DNA of 64,000 nucleotides from Frankiaceae bacterium (lineage in GTDB: Bacteria > Actinomycetota > Actinomycetes > Mycobacteriales > SCTD01), in contig JAENVS010000001.1 of assembly GCA_016650445.1 (NCBI GenBank), forward strand, positions 1 through 64,000, written 5' to 3'. The notes beneath the pieces are model-generated. The model was given only the letters and a program-made list of their open reading frames with translations. It did not search any database and was not told the DNA's origin. The position numbers and the translations under genes are program-made. Positions within the stretch are counted from its first letter, which is position 1, and the number at the start of each line of letters is the position of its first letter. Shown one piece after another: positions 26,920 to 35,231 of the stretch.

Positions 26920-27417
26920 ATGAGCACCACCACCGTCCCCGTACGCCTGCTCGCCGCAGCCGACGGACAGCCGGAGCCGGGCACCCCCGGCGTACAGGAC
27001 CGGTTCATGATCGACGGCTCGGACAGCGACGGCCGGTTTGCGCTGGTCCAGCACCTGTTCGCGCCGCGGGCGCTGGCCGCCCCCATGCACCGCCACCACC
27101 GGGAGGACGAGTTCACCTACGTGCTCACCGGCCGGATCGGCGCGGTGCTCGGCGGCGTCGAGGTCGTCGCGGAGCCGGGCGACCTGCTGTTCAAGCCGCG
27201 TGGGCAGTGGCACACGTTCTGGAACGCCGGCGACGAGCCCGCTTCGTGCCTGGAGATCATCTCCCCCGCGGGCCTGGAGCAGTTCTTCCGAAGCCTCGCC
27301 GAGCTCACTGAGGAGCCGAGCCCGGAGCTGCTGGCCGAGCTGGCGGCGCCGTACCACTGCGACGCCGACATGGACGCGACGCTGCCGTTGGTCGAGCGCC
27401 ACGGCCTGTCGTTCTGA
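26920..27417 (+). CDS. Cupin-domain protein
   Basis: The protein has 165 residues from ATG 26920. A full metal-binding cupin is visible: motif 1 is PMHRHHREDEFTYVLTGRIG (two His, Glu, then the G turn) and motif 2 is PGDLLFKPRGQWHTFWN with the third His. The C-terminal 45 residues form a helical tail (AGLEQFFRSLAELTEEP). The family includes dioxygenase-like and sensor-like proteins; no substrate can be read. It lies 3 nt before the next small gene and is divergent from the LuxR-type regulator. Confidence 0.85.
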   Translation: MSTTTVPVRLLAAADGQPEPGTPGVQDRFMIDGSDSDGRFALVQHLFAPRALAAPMHRHHREDEFTYVLTGRIGAVLGGVEVVAEPGDLLFKPRGQWHTFWNAGDEPASCLEIISPAGLEQFFRSLAELTEEPSPELLAELAAPYHCDADMDATLPLVERHGLSF

Positions 27418-27420
27418 GTC

Positions 27421-27723
27421 ATGGAGCCGGCGGCTGTGTCGCCTGAGGAGCTGGAGACGCTCCTGGAGGACGCCCTCCTGCAGGACGACGGCGAGAGCCT
27501 TCGGGAGCTCTTCGAGCATGGCCGCGTGCGGGTCACCGGGACCGGCGCCGTCGTCGAAGGCGGGCCTGCCGCCGCAGTCCTGGCCGAGCACGGCTTCGTC
27601 ACGTCAGGGAGCCCCGTGCGCGTGTCGCCCGACATCGCCATCGGCAGCGGTCCCGTCGTGACGGTGTCCCGGCGCGGCGTGGACCACTACTGGCGGTTGC
27701 TCGTCGTGGTCGTGCCGGCCTGA
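27421..27723 (+). CDS. Small NTF2-like hypothetical protein
   Basis: The protein has 100 residues, starting 3 nt after the cupin stop. An N-terminal helical part (PEELETLLEDALLQDDGESL) is followed by short strands and a final strand, YWRLLVVVVPA. This matches a truncated SnoaL/NTF2 layout (helices, then a beta sheet), and similar small proteins often follow such cupins. No catalytic residues are visible. Translation coupling to the cupin is likely. Confidence 0.55.
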   Translation: MEPAAVSPEELETLLEDALLQDDGESLRELFEHGRVRVTGTGAVVEGGPAAAVLAEHGFVTSGSPVRVSPDIAIGSGPVVTVSRRGVDHYWRLLVVVVPA

Positions 27724-27749
27724 GGGGTGGTTCGCCTACGGTCATCAGC

Positions 27750-29012
27750 GTGACCGTGCTGATGGGCGTCGAGGACCCGGCGCGAGTGCGGGACCTGCGG
27801 CGGATGAAGGTCACCGCCGCCGGCTTCCTGGCGGTCACCGCCGCCGTGTTCCTGGCGACGTTCGCGATGCCGGACGACACCTGGGTCGGCTACCTGCGGG
27901 CCGCCGCCGAGGCCGGCATGGTCGGCGGTCTCGCCGATTGGTTCGCGGTGACCGCGCTGTTCCGGCGACCGCTCGGGCTGCCGATCCCGCACACGGCGCT
28001 GATCCCGACCCGCAAGGACCAGCTCGGCGAGCAGCTCGGAGAGTTCGTCACGTCGAACTTCCTCACACCGGAGACCGTCGTCGAACGGCTCCGCGTTGCG
28101 CGGCTGGTGCCGACGCTGGCCACTCAGCTGGCGACTCCCGAAGTCGCCCAACGCATCAGCCGCGAGACCACGGTCGCGGTGACCGCCGCGCTGCAGGCGG
28201 TCGACGACGACGATGTCACCACGCTGTTCCTCGACCTCGCCCGCCGCGACTCCGCCTCCCGCTCCTACGCACCGATGGCCGGTCGGCTGCTGGTCGACAT
28301 CACGAACGGCGGTGCGCACCGGCCGCTGCTCGACGTCGTACTGCCTTATCTCCGTACGTCGATGACCGACAACCGCGACGTGCTCAAGCGACAGCTGAAG
28401 CACTTCGGCGACAACTACGGCTTCCTCGGCTGGCTCGTGACGACCGACCGGCGCGTCGGGAAGCTGATCGACAAGACCGTCGAGTTCATGGCCGAGATCG
28501 AGCGCGACCCGCACCACGAGCTGCGTGGTGTCCTCGACGACTGGCTCCGCAAGGTCGCCTACGACCTGCAGCACGACCCCTCGCTCGCGGCCCGCGTCGA
28601 CGCGATGGCGCGGCAGGTCATCGAGGACCCGGCGACCGCTGAGTGGCTGTCGACCGTCGTCGGCGGCACGCTCTCGTCGCTGCGCGGGCAGCTCGCCGAC
28701 CCCGATGGTCCGCTGAATGCGAGGTTGTCTGCCGCCCTCGTGCGCCTCGCCAGTCGCGTGACCGAGGACCTCGAGCTGCAGGCCCGCCTCGAGGGGATGC
28801 TCGAACGCGCGGTGGTCTGGGCGGTCGAGCAGCACGGCGCCGAGTTCACCGCCTTGATCCGGCACGTCATAGACCGCTGGGACGGCGCGCAGGCCGCGCG
28901 GCAGGTCGAGCTGTTCGCCGGCCGCGACCTGCAGTTCATCCGCATCAACGGCACGGTCGTAGGCGCCCTCGCCGGCGTGGTGATCCACGCGGTCGCCCTG
29001 CTCCTGGACTGA
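27750..29012 (+). CDS. DUF445 family membrane-anchored protein
   Basis: The protein has 420 residues from GTG 27750 (ATG 27762 is an alternative). A membrane segment near residues 25-38 is followed by the family block GYLRAAAEAGMVGGLADWFA, then VTALFRRPLGLPIPHTALIP and LGEQLGEFVTSNFL. A second membrane helix closes the protein (TVVGALAGVVIHAVALLL). The long middle is alpha-helical. DUF445 proteins (YheB/YjiN-like) are widespread and of unknown function. Confidence 0.9.
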   Translation: MTVLMGVEDPARVRDLRRMKVTAAGFLAVTAAVFLATFAMPDDTWVGYLRAAAEAGMVGGLADWFAVTALFRRPLGLPIPHTALIPTRKDQLGEQLGEFVTSNFLTPETVVERLRVARLVPTLATQLATPEVAQRISRETTVAVTAALQAVDDDDVTTLFLDLARRDSASRSYAPMAGRLLVDITNGGAHRPLLDVVLPYLRTSMTDNRDVLKRQLKHFGDNYGFLGWLVTTDRRVGKLIDKTVEFMAEIERDPHHELRGVLDDWLRKVAYDLQHDPSLAARVDAMARQVIEDPATAEWLSTVVGGTLSSLRGQLADPDGPLNARLSAALVRLASRVTEDLELQARLEGMLERAVVWAVEQHGAEFTALIRHVIDRWDGAQAARQVELFAGRDLQFIRINGTVVGALAGVVIHAVALLLD

Positions 29013-29040
29013 GTCCTGTGTCGTCCGGTGGACGGCGGAA

Positions 29041-29058
29041 CTGTCGCCTAGGCGACAG
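29041..29058. promoter_or_regulatory. Perfect palindrome CTGTCGCCTAGGCGACAG, copy 2
   Basis: The 16-nt core TGTCGCCTAGGCGACA (29042-29057) is identical to 22519-22534 and here extends to 18 nt. It lies about 70 nt before the ATG of a 71-residue protein. Both copies therefore sit at a similar distance from the start of a small plus-strand gene. Confidence 0.7.
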
Positions 29059-29126
29059 AAGGAAACGCGCGACTGCGCCAGGTTCCTCAGTGCCGGCAAC
29101 GACCGGCACCACGGGAGGGAATCGAC

Positions 29127-29342
29127 ATGAGCCGCAGATCCGTCGTGACCACCGCTGAGGCGACCATCTTCGCCTTCGGCGTCCGTGCCTTCCACCAGCT
29201 GATGGACCTGCCGCTCGTGGCGGAGCGGGTGCTGAGCGGCGTCCACGCGGTCCCCGAGAGCGCGCGGCCCGCCCCACGCGTGCCCGCCCAGACGAGGCCG
29301 GTGACGCCGTTCCGCACGGCGGTAGGCACGTCGGTCCGGTAG
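29127..29342 (+). CDS. Small hypothetical protein downstream of the shared palindrome
   Basis: The protein has 71 residues from ATG 29127, with GGGAGGGAA 6 nt upstream. It opens MSRRSVVTTAEATIFAFGVR, a moderately hydrophobic amphipathic stretch, followed by a Pro/Arg-rich tail. No family is recognised. The good ribosome binding site and the upstream palindrome support it as a real gene. Confidence 0.5.
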   Translation: MSRRSVVTTAEATIFAFGVRAFHQLMDLPLVAERVLSGVHAVPESARPAPRVPAQTRPVTPFRTAVGTSVR

Positions 29343-29415
29343 CGCGCGCACCCCTCATCCCGCGCTCCGCCATGATCGGGGGGCAGGCGGACACGACCGG
29401 GATGGGGGGTGCGCC

Positions 29416-29979
29416 GTGCGCAAGATCATCGTGCAGCTGTCGGTGTCGCTCGACGGCTACTTCGAAGGGCCGGAGCGCGACATCAGCTGGGGCATGATCA
29501 CCGACGAGATCCACCGGGACGTCAACGACTTCGTGCGACGGGAGATCGGCACCTTCCTGCACGGCCGGGTGATGCACGAGCTGATGGTCAACTACTGGCC
29601 GACGGCCGACCAGGAACCGGACATCACGGAACCGGAGCGCGACTTCGCCGGCATCTACCGGGAGATCCCCAAGATCGTCTACTCGAGCACGTACGACGAC
29701 ACAGCCTGGAACACGAGCATCGTCCGCGAGGTCGACCCTGACGCGGTGCGGGCACTCAAGGACCAGCCGGGCGGCGACCTAGGGCTCGGCGGCGTGGACC
29801 TCATGCAGAGCTTCCTCGAGTACGACCTCGTCGACGAGTGGCGCTTCTACGTGACCCCGGTGGTGCTCGGTGCCGGCCGGCGGGTGTTTCCCGACGGCGT
29901 GTCGATCCCCCTGCGGCTGACCGAGACGCGCGCCTTCGACAACGGCGTCCTGCTGACCCGCTATGCGCGACGCGCCTAA
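29416..29979 (+). CDS. Dihydrofolate reductase/RibD C-terminal family protein
   Basis: The protein has 187 residues from GTG 29416. The family pattern is clear: KIIVQLSVSLDGYFEGPERD at the start, GTFLHGRVMHELM, then PKIVYSSTYDDTAWN, then GGVDLMQSFLEYDLVDEW and the closing LTETRAFDNGVLLTRY. These proteins bind NADPH and reduce pterin- or flavin-like compounds; the true substrate of this branch is unknown. Length fits the YwjB/YyaP group. No operon partner is evident. Confidence 0.85.
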   Translation: MRKIIVQLSVSLDGYFEGPERDISWGMITDEIHRDVNDFVRREIGTFLHGRVMHELMVNYWPTADQEPDITEPERDFAGIYREIPKIVYSSTYDDTAWNTSIVREVDPDAVRALKDQPGGDLGLGGVDLMQSFLEYDLVDEWRFYVTPVVLGAGRRVFPDGVSIPLRLTETRAFDNGVLLTRYARRA

Positions 29980-29999
29980 CCAGGCTGCGTCAAGCGACG

Positions 30000-30182
30000 T
30001 CAGCGCTCGGCGACGCGGGCTTCCGGTCCGGGGATGCAGACGGCTTCATGGCCGTCGGACCAGCGGATCACGTACGGCGGTCGACCGTCCGTGCCGCGCA
30101 CATCCAGGATCTCGCCGATCTTCCCGGCGTCACCCACGTGCCGACCGGGGATCGCGATCGTGTCGCCCACGGTTGCTTGCAT
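30000..30182 (-). CDS. DUF1918 domain protein
   Basis: The protein has 60 residues from ATG 30182. MQATVGDTIAIPGRHVGDAG, then KIGEILDVRGTDGRPPYVIRW and DGHEAVCIPGP, is the complete DUF1918 fold, a small SH3-like barrel common in actinobacteria. Function is unknown; the family often occurs near stress genes. A second ATG 4 codons upstream is less likely. Confidence 0.85.
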   Translation of the reverse strand: MQATVGDTIAIPGRHVGDAGKIGEILDVRGTDGRPPYVIRWSDGHEAVCIPGPEARVAER

Positions 30183-30363
30183 GACGTCCTCCACACGTTG
30201 CGGAACACCCCCGTCATCTTGATCCTCCGATCACCGATCGACAAGGCCACTGCTGCTCACCCGCCACGCGCGGCCGCATAGCCAGTTGGGTGATGTTCCG
30301 CCCACCCCGCACCGGCAGGATTTGCGCCAGAATGCGGCGTACGTCGCGCTCGAAGGGGGACCC

Positions 30364-30690
30364 ATGGCGGAGACCGGCCTGCCGCTGCCCGCGACACGGC
30401 TGTTCGGCCGCGACGACGAGCTGCGCCTGGTCGCCGACCTGCTGCAGGACTCCCGGCTGGTGACCCTCACCGGCGCCGGCGGCTGCGGCAAGACCCGCCT
30501 CGCGCTGACCGTCGCCAGCCAACGGGCAGATCAGTACGACGGCATCTGCTGGGTCGACCTCGCATCCCTCACCGATCCGGCGCTGGTGCCCAAGGCAGTC
30601 GGGTCCGCGCTGCACCTCGCCGACCGCCCCGGCGCTGAACCGGTCGACTGGCTGATCAACGCGACACGGCGCCGCTCCTCGCCGCCCGTT
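30364..30690 (+). pseudogene. Truncated AfsR/LuxR-type NB-ARC ATPase gene
   Basis: From ATG 30364 the first 105 residues match the start of large ATPase regulators: LPLPATRLFGRDDELRLVAD, then VTLTGAGGCGKTRLALTVAS (Walker A), then DGICWVDLASLTDPALVPKA. Complete relatives run on for 600-900 residues with Walker B and TPR repeats. Here homology stops near 30680, where the response regulator gene ends on the other strand. The Arg-rich continuation to 30786 is read-through into that gene. I judge it a 3'-truncated remnant. Confidence 0.75.
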
Positions 30691-31336
30691 AGGACGGCAC
30701 GAGCCCGCTCTCGAACGCCGCGATCACGGCCTGCACGCGGTCGCGCGCACCGAGCTTGGCCAGCAGTGACGCGACGTGCGTCTTGACCGTCCCGGTCGAC
30801 AGGACCAGCTCCTCGGCGACCTCGGCGTTGCTCAGCCCGCGGGCGATGAGGATGAGCACCTCACGCTCCCGGGCGGTCAGCCGGTCGATGGGATGCACGG
30901 CGCTACGCACCCCGTGCTTGCGCACGTGCGCGACAACCGCAGCGGTCACCGATGGATCAAGCCGTGACTCCCCCGCCGCGACGGCATGCACTGCGGCGAG
31001 CAGGTCCTCGGGCCTGGTGTCCTTCAGCAGGAACCCGGCGGCTCCTGCCTGCAGCGCCTCGAACAGCACCTCGTCCTGACCGAACGTCGTCAGCACCAAG
31101 ACCCGCGTCCCAGGCACGTCAGCCGCGATCCGCCGGGTCGCCTGCAGGCCGTCGCAGCGCGGCATCCGCACGTCGAGCAGCGCGACGTCCGGGCGATGCG
31201 CCGTGACGAGCTCGATCGCCTCGAGCCCGTCCGCCGCGGCACCGACGACGTCGATGTCGGCATCCGTGCGCAGGATCGTCACCAGTCCCTCGCGCACGAG
31301 GGCCTGATCCTCCGCGAGTACGACGCGGATCGTCAC
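30689..31336 (-). CDS. NarL/FixJ-type response regulator 2
   Basis: The protein has 215 residues from GTG 31336 (VTIRVVLAEDQALVREGL). The phosphorylated Asp is in PDVALLDVRMPRCDG and the conserved Lys in AGFLLKDTRPED. The LuxR-type helix-turn-helix is LTAREREVLILIARGLSNAE then TGTVKTHVASLLAKLGARDR. It overlaps the kinase gene by 4 nt. Its 3' end abuts the truncated AfsR-like remnant. Confidence 0.95.
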   Translation of the reverse strand: MTIRVVLAEDQALVREGLVTILRTDADIDVVGAAADGLEAIELVTAHRPDVALLDVRMPRCDGLQATRRIAADVPGTRVLVLTTFGQDEVLFEALQAGAAGFLLKDTRPEDLLAAVHAVAAGESRLDPSVTAAVVAHVRKHGVRSAVHPIDRLTAREREVLILIARGLSNAEVAEELVLSTGTVKTHVASLLAKLGARDRVQAVIAAFESGLVPS

Positions 31337-32475
31337 GTGACGAGCACCGGCAGCGGCAGCCGCGCCCGCACGACCCAGCAGTCGCCCTCCGGCCCGGCGT
31401 CGAGTGCGCCGTCGTGCAGCGCCACCCGCTCGCGCATCCCGACGACGCCGCGACCGCTGCCGATCGACGCCGCCGCCGACCCACGCAACCGGCTGCGCAC
31501 CTCGACGCACAGCTCGTTCACCGACACCTCGAGCTCGACGGTGGTGGGCACGGCGCCGGCATGGCGCAGCGCGTTGGTCAGTGCCTCCTGCACGATCCGG
31601 TACGCCGCCAGCGCGATCCCGGCCGGCACCGCCCGGTCGCCGGTCACGTGCAGCTCCACCGGGAGTCCGGCCGCCCGCACCTGCTCCACGAGGCTGGCGA
31701 GCGATGCGAGGTCGGGTTGCGGATCCCTCACGTCGGCGTCGTCGGGCGACCGCAGTACGCCGAGCATGGTGCGCAACTCGACCAGTGCCTGCCGGCCGGC
31801 GGTCTCGATGGACTCCAGCGCCGGACGGCTCGGGCTGTCCGGGTGCGACAGCCGCTCGGCACCGGCCTGCACCACCATCAGCGAGACCGAGTGCGCGACG
31901 ACGTCGTGCAGCTCGCGGGCGATCCGGTCCCGCTCGCGACTCGCCGCGTCGCGCGTCTGCGCCTCCTGCTCGGCGAGCAGTACCGCGGCGCGCACACCGT
32001 CGGCCCGTGCCTGCAACGACTGCCGTCGGGCCAGCCGGCCGACCAGCCACGGCGCTCCCCAGATCACGAACGGCCAGAAGTCCGCGACGTCGACCTCGGG
32101 GCCGGCCACCGACGCGACCCACACGAGGACCAGCGACCCGGCACCGGCGATCCAGGCACGCCGACCCCCGAGATGCGCCGCCGCCGAGTAGAGGGCGACG
32201 AGGACGCCTATGTACAACGTCTGCGGGCCGAATTGCCCTGGCGCCGTCGCCTCGGCGTACAGGTAGACGAGACACGCCGCGAACAGCGGCAGCTCGGGAA
32301 CGCGAAGCCGCCACGCGAGGGTCGGTCCCACCATCAGTACGAGGGCGAGCACGAGGAACGGATGCGCCGCCTGGCCGACATCGGCCGCCATCACCGCAGT
32401 CACCACCGCGGCGAGCGCGGCCTCGGTCGGCGGCGTGCGCCATTGCGCCGTACGCAACCTCGACAGCACGTTCAC
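31333..32475 (-). CDS. NarL-family sensor histidine kinase 2 (HisKA_3)
   Basis: The protein has 380 residues from a GTG start (VNVLSRLRTAQW). Four or five membrane helices fill residues 20-145. The phosphoacceptor motif is RIARELHDVVAHSVSLMVVQ. The ATPase domain has YRIVQEALTNALRHAG and GSGRGVVGMRERVALHDG. It pairs with the regulator downstream and is divergent from a small membrane protein, as for system 1. The two systems are paralogous. Confidence 0.95.
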   Translation of the reverse strand: MNVLSRLRTAQWRTPPTEAALAAVVTAVMAADVGQAAHPFLVLALVLMVGPTLAWRLRVPELPLFAACLVYLYAEATAPGQFGPQTLYIGVLVALYSAAAHLGGRRAWIAGAGSLVLVWVASVAGPEVDVADFWPFVIWGAPWLVGRLARRQSLQARADGVRAAVLLAEQEAQTRDAASRERDRIARELHDVVAHSVSLMVVQAGAERLSHPDSPSRPALESIETAGRQALVELRTMLGVLRSPDDADVRDPQPDLASLASLVEQVRAAGLPVELHVTGDRAVPAGIALAAYRIVQEALTNALRHAGAVPTTVELEVSVNELCVEVRSRLRGSAAASIGSGRGVVGMRERVALHDGALDAGPEGDCWVVRARLPLPVLVT

Positions 32476-32507
32476 CCCCGGGACGGTATCGGCGTACGGG
32501 CAGTCCT

Positions 32508-32529
32508 GCCTCTGTCTTCAGACAGAGGC
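32508..32529. promoter_or_regulatory. Perfect 9-bp dyad in the divergent promoter of two-component system 2
   Basis: GCCTCTGTC-TTCA-GACAGAGGC lies 33 nt upstream of the kinase start and 85 nt upstream of the divergent membrane protein. A smaller dyad (TCCG...CGGA) follows at about 32533. A binding site for the cognate response regulator is the simplest reading. A transcribed hairpin in the leader is the alternative. Confidence 0.5.
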
Positions 32530-32613
32530 GAGGTCCGCTCTTCGGACGGATTCGCTCGCGATGACGCGTCCCTAGCGTCGGCCGCACACAGCCACCGATC
32601 GCAGGGAGACGCC

Positions 32614-32997
32614 ATGAAGCACAGCTGGGTCCCGTACGCCGCCATTGCCGCCGGCGCCGTCCTGCTCGCCAAGGCAGTCATCGTCATCAGCAGCGATGAC
32701 GAGGTCCTGACCAGCACCACCGGCTGGATGTACCTCATCGGGCTGCTGCTCGCGGTCGCCGCCGCGGTCGGCCACGCCCTCAACCGCGAAAGGCACCGGG
32801 CACTGATCGGCGCCGGTCTCGTCCTGGCGCTCGTCGCCTGGGTGATCGGCGTCGGGGATCTGCTCACGCCGGTCTTCGAGGTCTTCAGCGACAGCGAGTA
32901 CCTCGCCGACGAGGGCCCGATCGGGCTGCTCGGCGTCGTCCTGCTCGTGCTCGGCGCCCGCGCCAGGATGACCGAGCGCGAGCCGGCGCTCGCCTGA
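32614..32997 (+). CDS. Small four-helix membrane protein next to two-component system 2
   Basis: The protein has 127 residues from ATG 32614, with GGGAGA 6 nt upstream. Membrane segments are at about 8-24, 38-53, 64-83 and 103-116. The short loop with SDDEVLTSTTGW and the acidic FEVFSDSEYLADEG are likely outside. It is not clearly homologous to the protein at 24929, but both are short membrane proteins divergent from a NarL-type system. Confidence 0.7.
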   Translation: MKHSWVPYAAIAAGAVLLAKAVIVISSDDEVLTSTTGWMYLIGLLLAVAAAVGHALNRERHRALIGAGLVLALVAWVIGVGDLLTPVFEVFSDSEYLADEGPIGLLGVVLLVLGARARMTEREPALA

Positions 32998-33045
32998 CCC
33001 GCGCGTCGCGCGTCGCGCGCGACACTCCAGCCCTACCGTCGACGC

Positions 33046-34098
33046 GTGCCCAGGTCGGTGGTGCTCACGCTCGCCGTGAGTCTGCTCGCTGTCGGCTGCG
33101 CATCGGCGCCCGAGCCGCGCCGGGCCGCCCAGTTCTCCCAGCCGAGCCCGATCGAGTTCACACCTGAGCCGGCCGTGGAGTCCCCGAGTCCCACCCCCGC
33201 CCCGGTGAAGCCGAAGCCCAAGCCGATCAACCCGCTCACCGGGCTGGCCCCACGCAACGCCGCGGTCGTGGTCATCAAGGTCGACAACGCCTCGACCGCG
33301 CGCCCGTTCCAGCGTGGCGTCAACCACGCGGCGGTCGTCTACCAGGAGCTCGTCGAGAGCGGGCTCACCCGCTTCGCGGCGGTCTACGACGGCAGCTGGT
33401 CGGGCGAGGTGGGCCCGATCCGCAGCGCGCGCGAGACCGACATCGCGCTGCTCGCGCAGTACGGCCGGGTCACGCTCGCCTTCTCCGGCGCCAACAAGGG
33501 CGTCATGCGCAGCGTCATCGCCGCCGCCCGCAAGAACATGCTCATCGAGGCCTCCGAGGAGCACTTCCCGAAGGCGTACCGCGAGGGCAAGCGCCGCCCT
33601 GACTCGTACAACTTCTTCAGCACCCCCAACAAGCTGCGGGCCGCCCGCCCCGGCGCGAAGGCGACCGACGTCGGCTTCCACTTCGCGCTGCTGAGCAAGA
33701 AAGCCGGCCGTTCGGCGAAAGCCGCGACGATCCGCTTCTCGCCGTACACGAAGGTGGTTGTCCGCTACAACACACGCACCGGCCGGTACGCCGTCTATCA
33801 GGACGGCCACCTCATGAAGGGCGTCGCGCCGACCAACATCATTCTCCAGCGGGTGCGGATCCGCGGGAGCAGGTACGTCGACATCCTGGGCTCGCCGACG
33901 CCGTACACCGTCACGACGGGTCGTGGGTCCGCGGTGCTGCTGCGCGACGGGCGGCTCGTCACCGCGACCTGGCGGCGGCTCACCGTGAAGACCGGCACGC
34001 GCTTCCTCGACGACAAGGGCCGTGACGTGCCGCTCAAGCCCGGCCCGACCTGGGTGCTCCTGCAGCCCCAGGGTCAGTCCTTCACCTGGTCGTCCTGA
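33046..34098 (+). CDS. DUF3048 domain lipoprotein 1
   Basis: The protein has 350 residues from GTG 33046. The signal LTLAVSLLAVGCASAPEP ends in the lipobox AVGC. A Pro-rich linker (SPSPTPAPVKPKPKPINP) precedes the DUF3048 domain: NPLTGLAPRNAAVVVIKVDN, then VYQELVESGLTRFAAVYDG, then GEVGPIRSARETDIALLAQY. The last part, TVKTGTRFLDDKGRDVPLKP, is the C-terminal domain of the same family. Function is unknown; YerB of Bacillus is the reference member. It has a tandem paralogue 92 nt downstream. Confidence 0.9.
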   Translation: MPRSVVLTLAVSLLAVGCASAPEPRRAAQFSQPSPIEFTPEPAVESPSPTPAPVKPKPKPINPLTGLAPRNAAVVVIKVDNASTARPFQRGVNHAAVVYQELVESGLTRFAAVYDGSWSGEVGPIRSARETDIALLAQYGRVTLAFSGANKGVMRSVIAAARKNMLIEASEEHFPKAYREGKRRPDSYNFFSTPNKLRAARPGAKATDVGFHFALLSKKAGRSAKAATIRFSPYTKVVVRYNTRTGRYAVYQDGHLMKGVAPTNIILQRVRIRGSRYVDILGSPTPYTVTTGRGSAVLLRDGRLVTATWRRLTVKTGTRFLDDKGRDVPLKPGPTWVLLQPQGQSFTWSS

Positions 34099-34190
34099 CC
34101 GCTTCCCATGGCAATGGGGACGTCCTGCCGGGAATCGCCGGTTTCGGGAAATCGCCTCCTTGTCCGGTTTCCCGACCGTATGGTCGGATC

Positions 34191-35225
34191 GTGACCAAGC
34201 GCTCACTCGTCGTCATCGCTGCCCTGGGCGTGCTCGCCGCCGGTTGCGGCGGCACCCCGAAGGCCACCGTCACGCCTGTCGCCGCGCCCACCAGCCTGCC
34301 CTCGAGCGCGGCGCCGTCGCCATCGAAGGCTGCCTCGCCGTCGGCCGCGCCTGCCGGCAACCCGCTCACCGGGCTCGCTCCGCAGGCCTCCCCGGTCGTC
34401 GTGATCAAGGTCGACAACGCGGTCACCGCCCGGCGCTACCACCGCGGTCTCGGTCAGGCGGCGGTCGTCTACGAGGAGCTCGTCGAGAGCGGCCAGACCC
34501 GGCTCGCCGCGGTCTACGACAACGCCTACGCCGGCGAGGTCGGGCCCATCCGCAGCGTCCGCGAGACCGACATCGAGCTGCTCGCGCAGTACGGCCGGGT
34601 CGCGGTCGGCTTCTCCGGCGGCAACACCGGCGTGAAGCGGACCTTCAGCAAGGCGGTCGCCGCCGGCAAGCTGCTCGATGCGTCGTACGACGTCCTGCCC
34701 GGCCGCTACCGCCTCGCCGAGCGCCGGTCCGACGCGCGCAACTTCTTCACTACTCCGGCCAAGCTCGCCGACGCCAGCCACGCCGCGCTGCCCCAGGACA
34801 TCGGCCTGCGCTTCGGCCCGCTGGCGGTGACCGCCGGCAAGCCGGTCGCCGCGGCCACGATGCGGTTCTCCGACGTCATGTACATGGGCGCCCGCTACAA
34901 CCCGTCGACCGGTAGGTGGTCGATCTCGCAGGACGGCCGCGCGATGACCGGCGTCGCACCGACGAACGTCATCGTGCAGTACGTCACGATCAAGAGCAGC
35001 AGGTACGTCGACGTGATGGGCGCGCCGACGCCGTACACCGTCACGACGGGCACCGGCAACGCGCTGATCATGCGGGACGGCCGGGCGGTTCGTGCGACGT
35101 GGCGCCGGCTGAGCACGAAGACCGGCACCCGGTACGTCGATGACAAGGGCCGCGACATCCCGCTGAAGCCGGGCTCGACGTGGATCGTGCTGCTGCCGAA
35201 GTCGCGGACCGCCGCGATCAGCTGA
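34191..35225 (+). CDS. DUF3048 domain lipoprotein 2
   Basis: The protein has 344 residues from a GTG start. The signal LVVIAALGVLAAGCGG has a lipobox. The linker is Ala/Ser/Pro-rich, then NPLTGLAPQASPVVVIKVDN and the same blocks as the upstream paralogue (VYEELVESGQTRLAAVYDN, then GEVGPIRSVRETDIELLAQY). The tandem pair clearly arose by duplication, since the motifs align over the whole domain while the linkers differ. Its stop is 6 nt from the stop of the convergent DUF3352 gene. Confidence 0.9.
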   Translation: MTKRSLVVIAALGVLAAGCGGTPKATVTPVAAPTSLPSSAAPSPSKAASPSAAPAGNPLTGLAPQASPVVVIKVDNAVTARRYHRGLGQAAVVYEELVESGQTRLAAVYDNAYAGEVGPIRSVRETDIELLAQYGRVAVGFSGGNTGVKRTFSKAVAAGKLLDASYDVLPGRYRLAERRSDARNFFTTPAKLADASHAALPQDIGLRFGPLAVTAGKPVAAATMRFSDVMYMGARYNPSTGRWSISQDGRAMTGVAPTNVIVQYVTIKSSRYVDVMGAPTPYTVTTGTGNALIMRDGRAVRATWRRLSTKTGTRYVDDKGRDIPLKPGSTWIVLLPKSRTAAIS

Positions 35226-35231
35226 CCTCCG

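Noticed and set aside
22549-30305. Shared string TGGGTGATGTT before two gene starts (about 22550 and 30287)
   Set aside because: Only 11 nt are identical, flanks differ, and chance is plausible; not reported as a motif.
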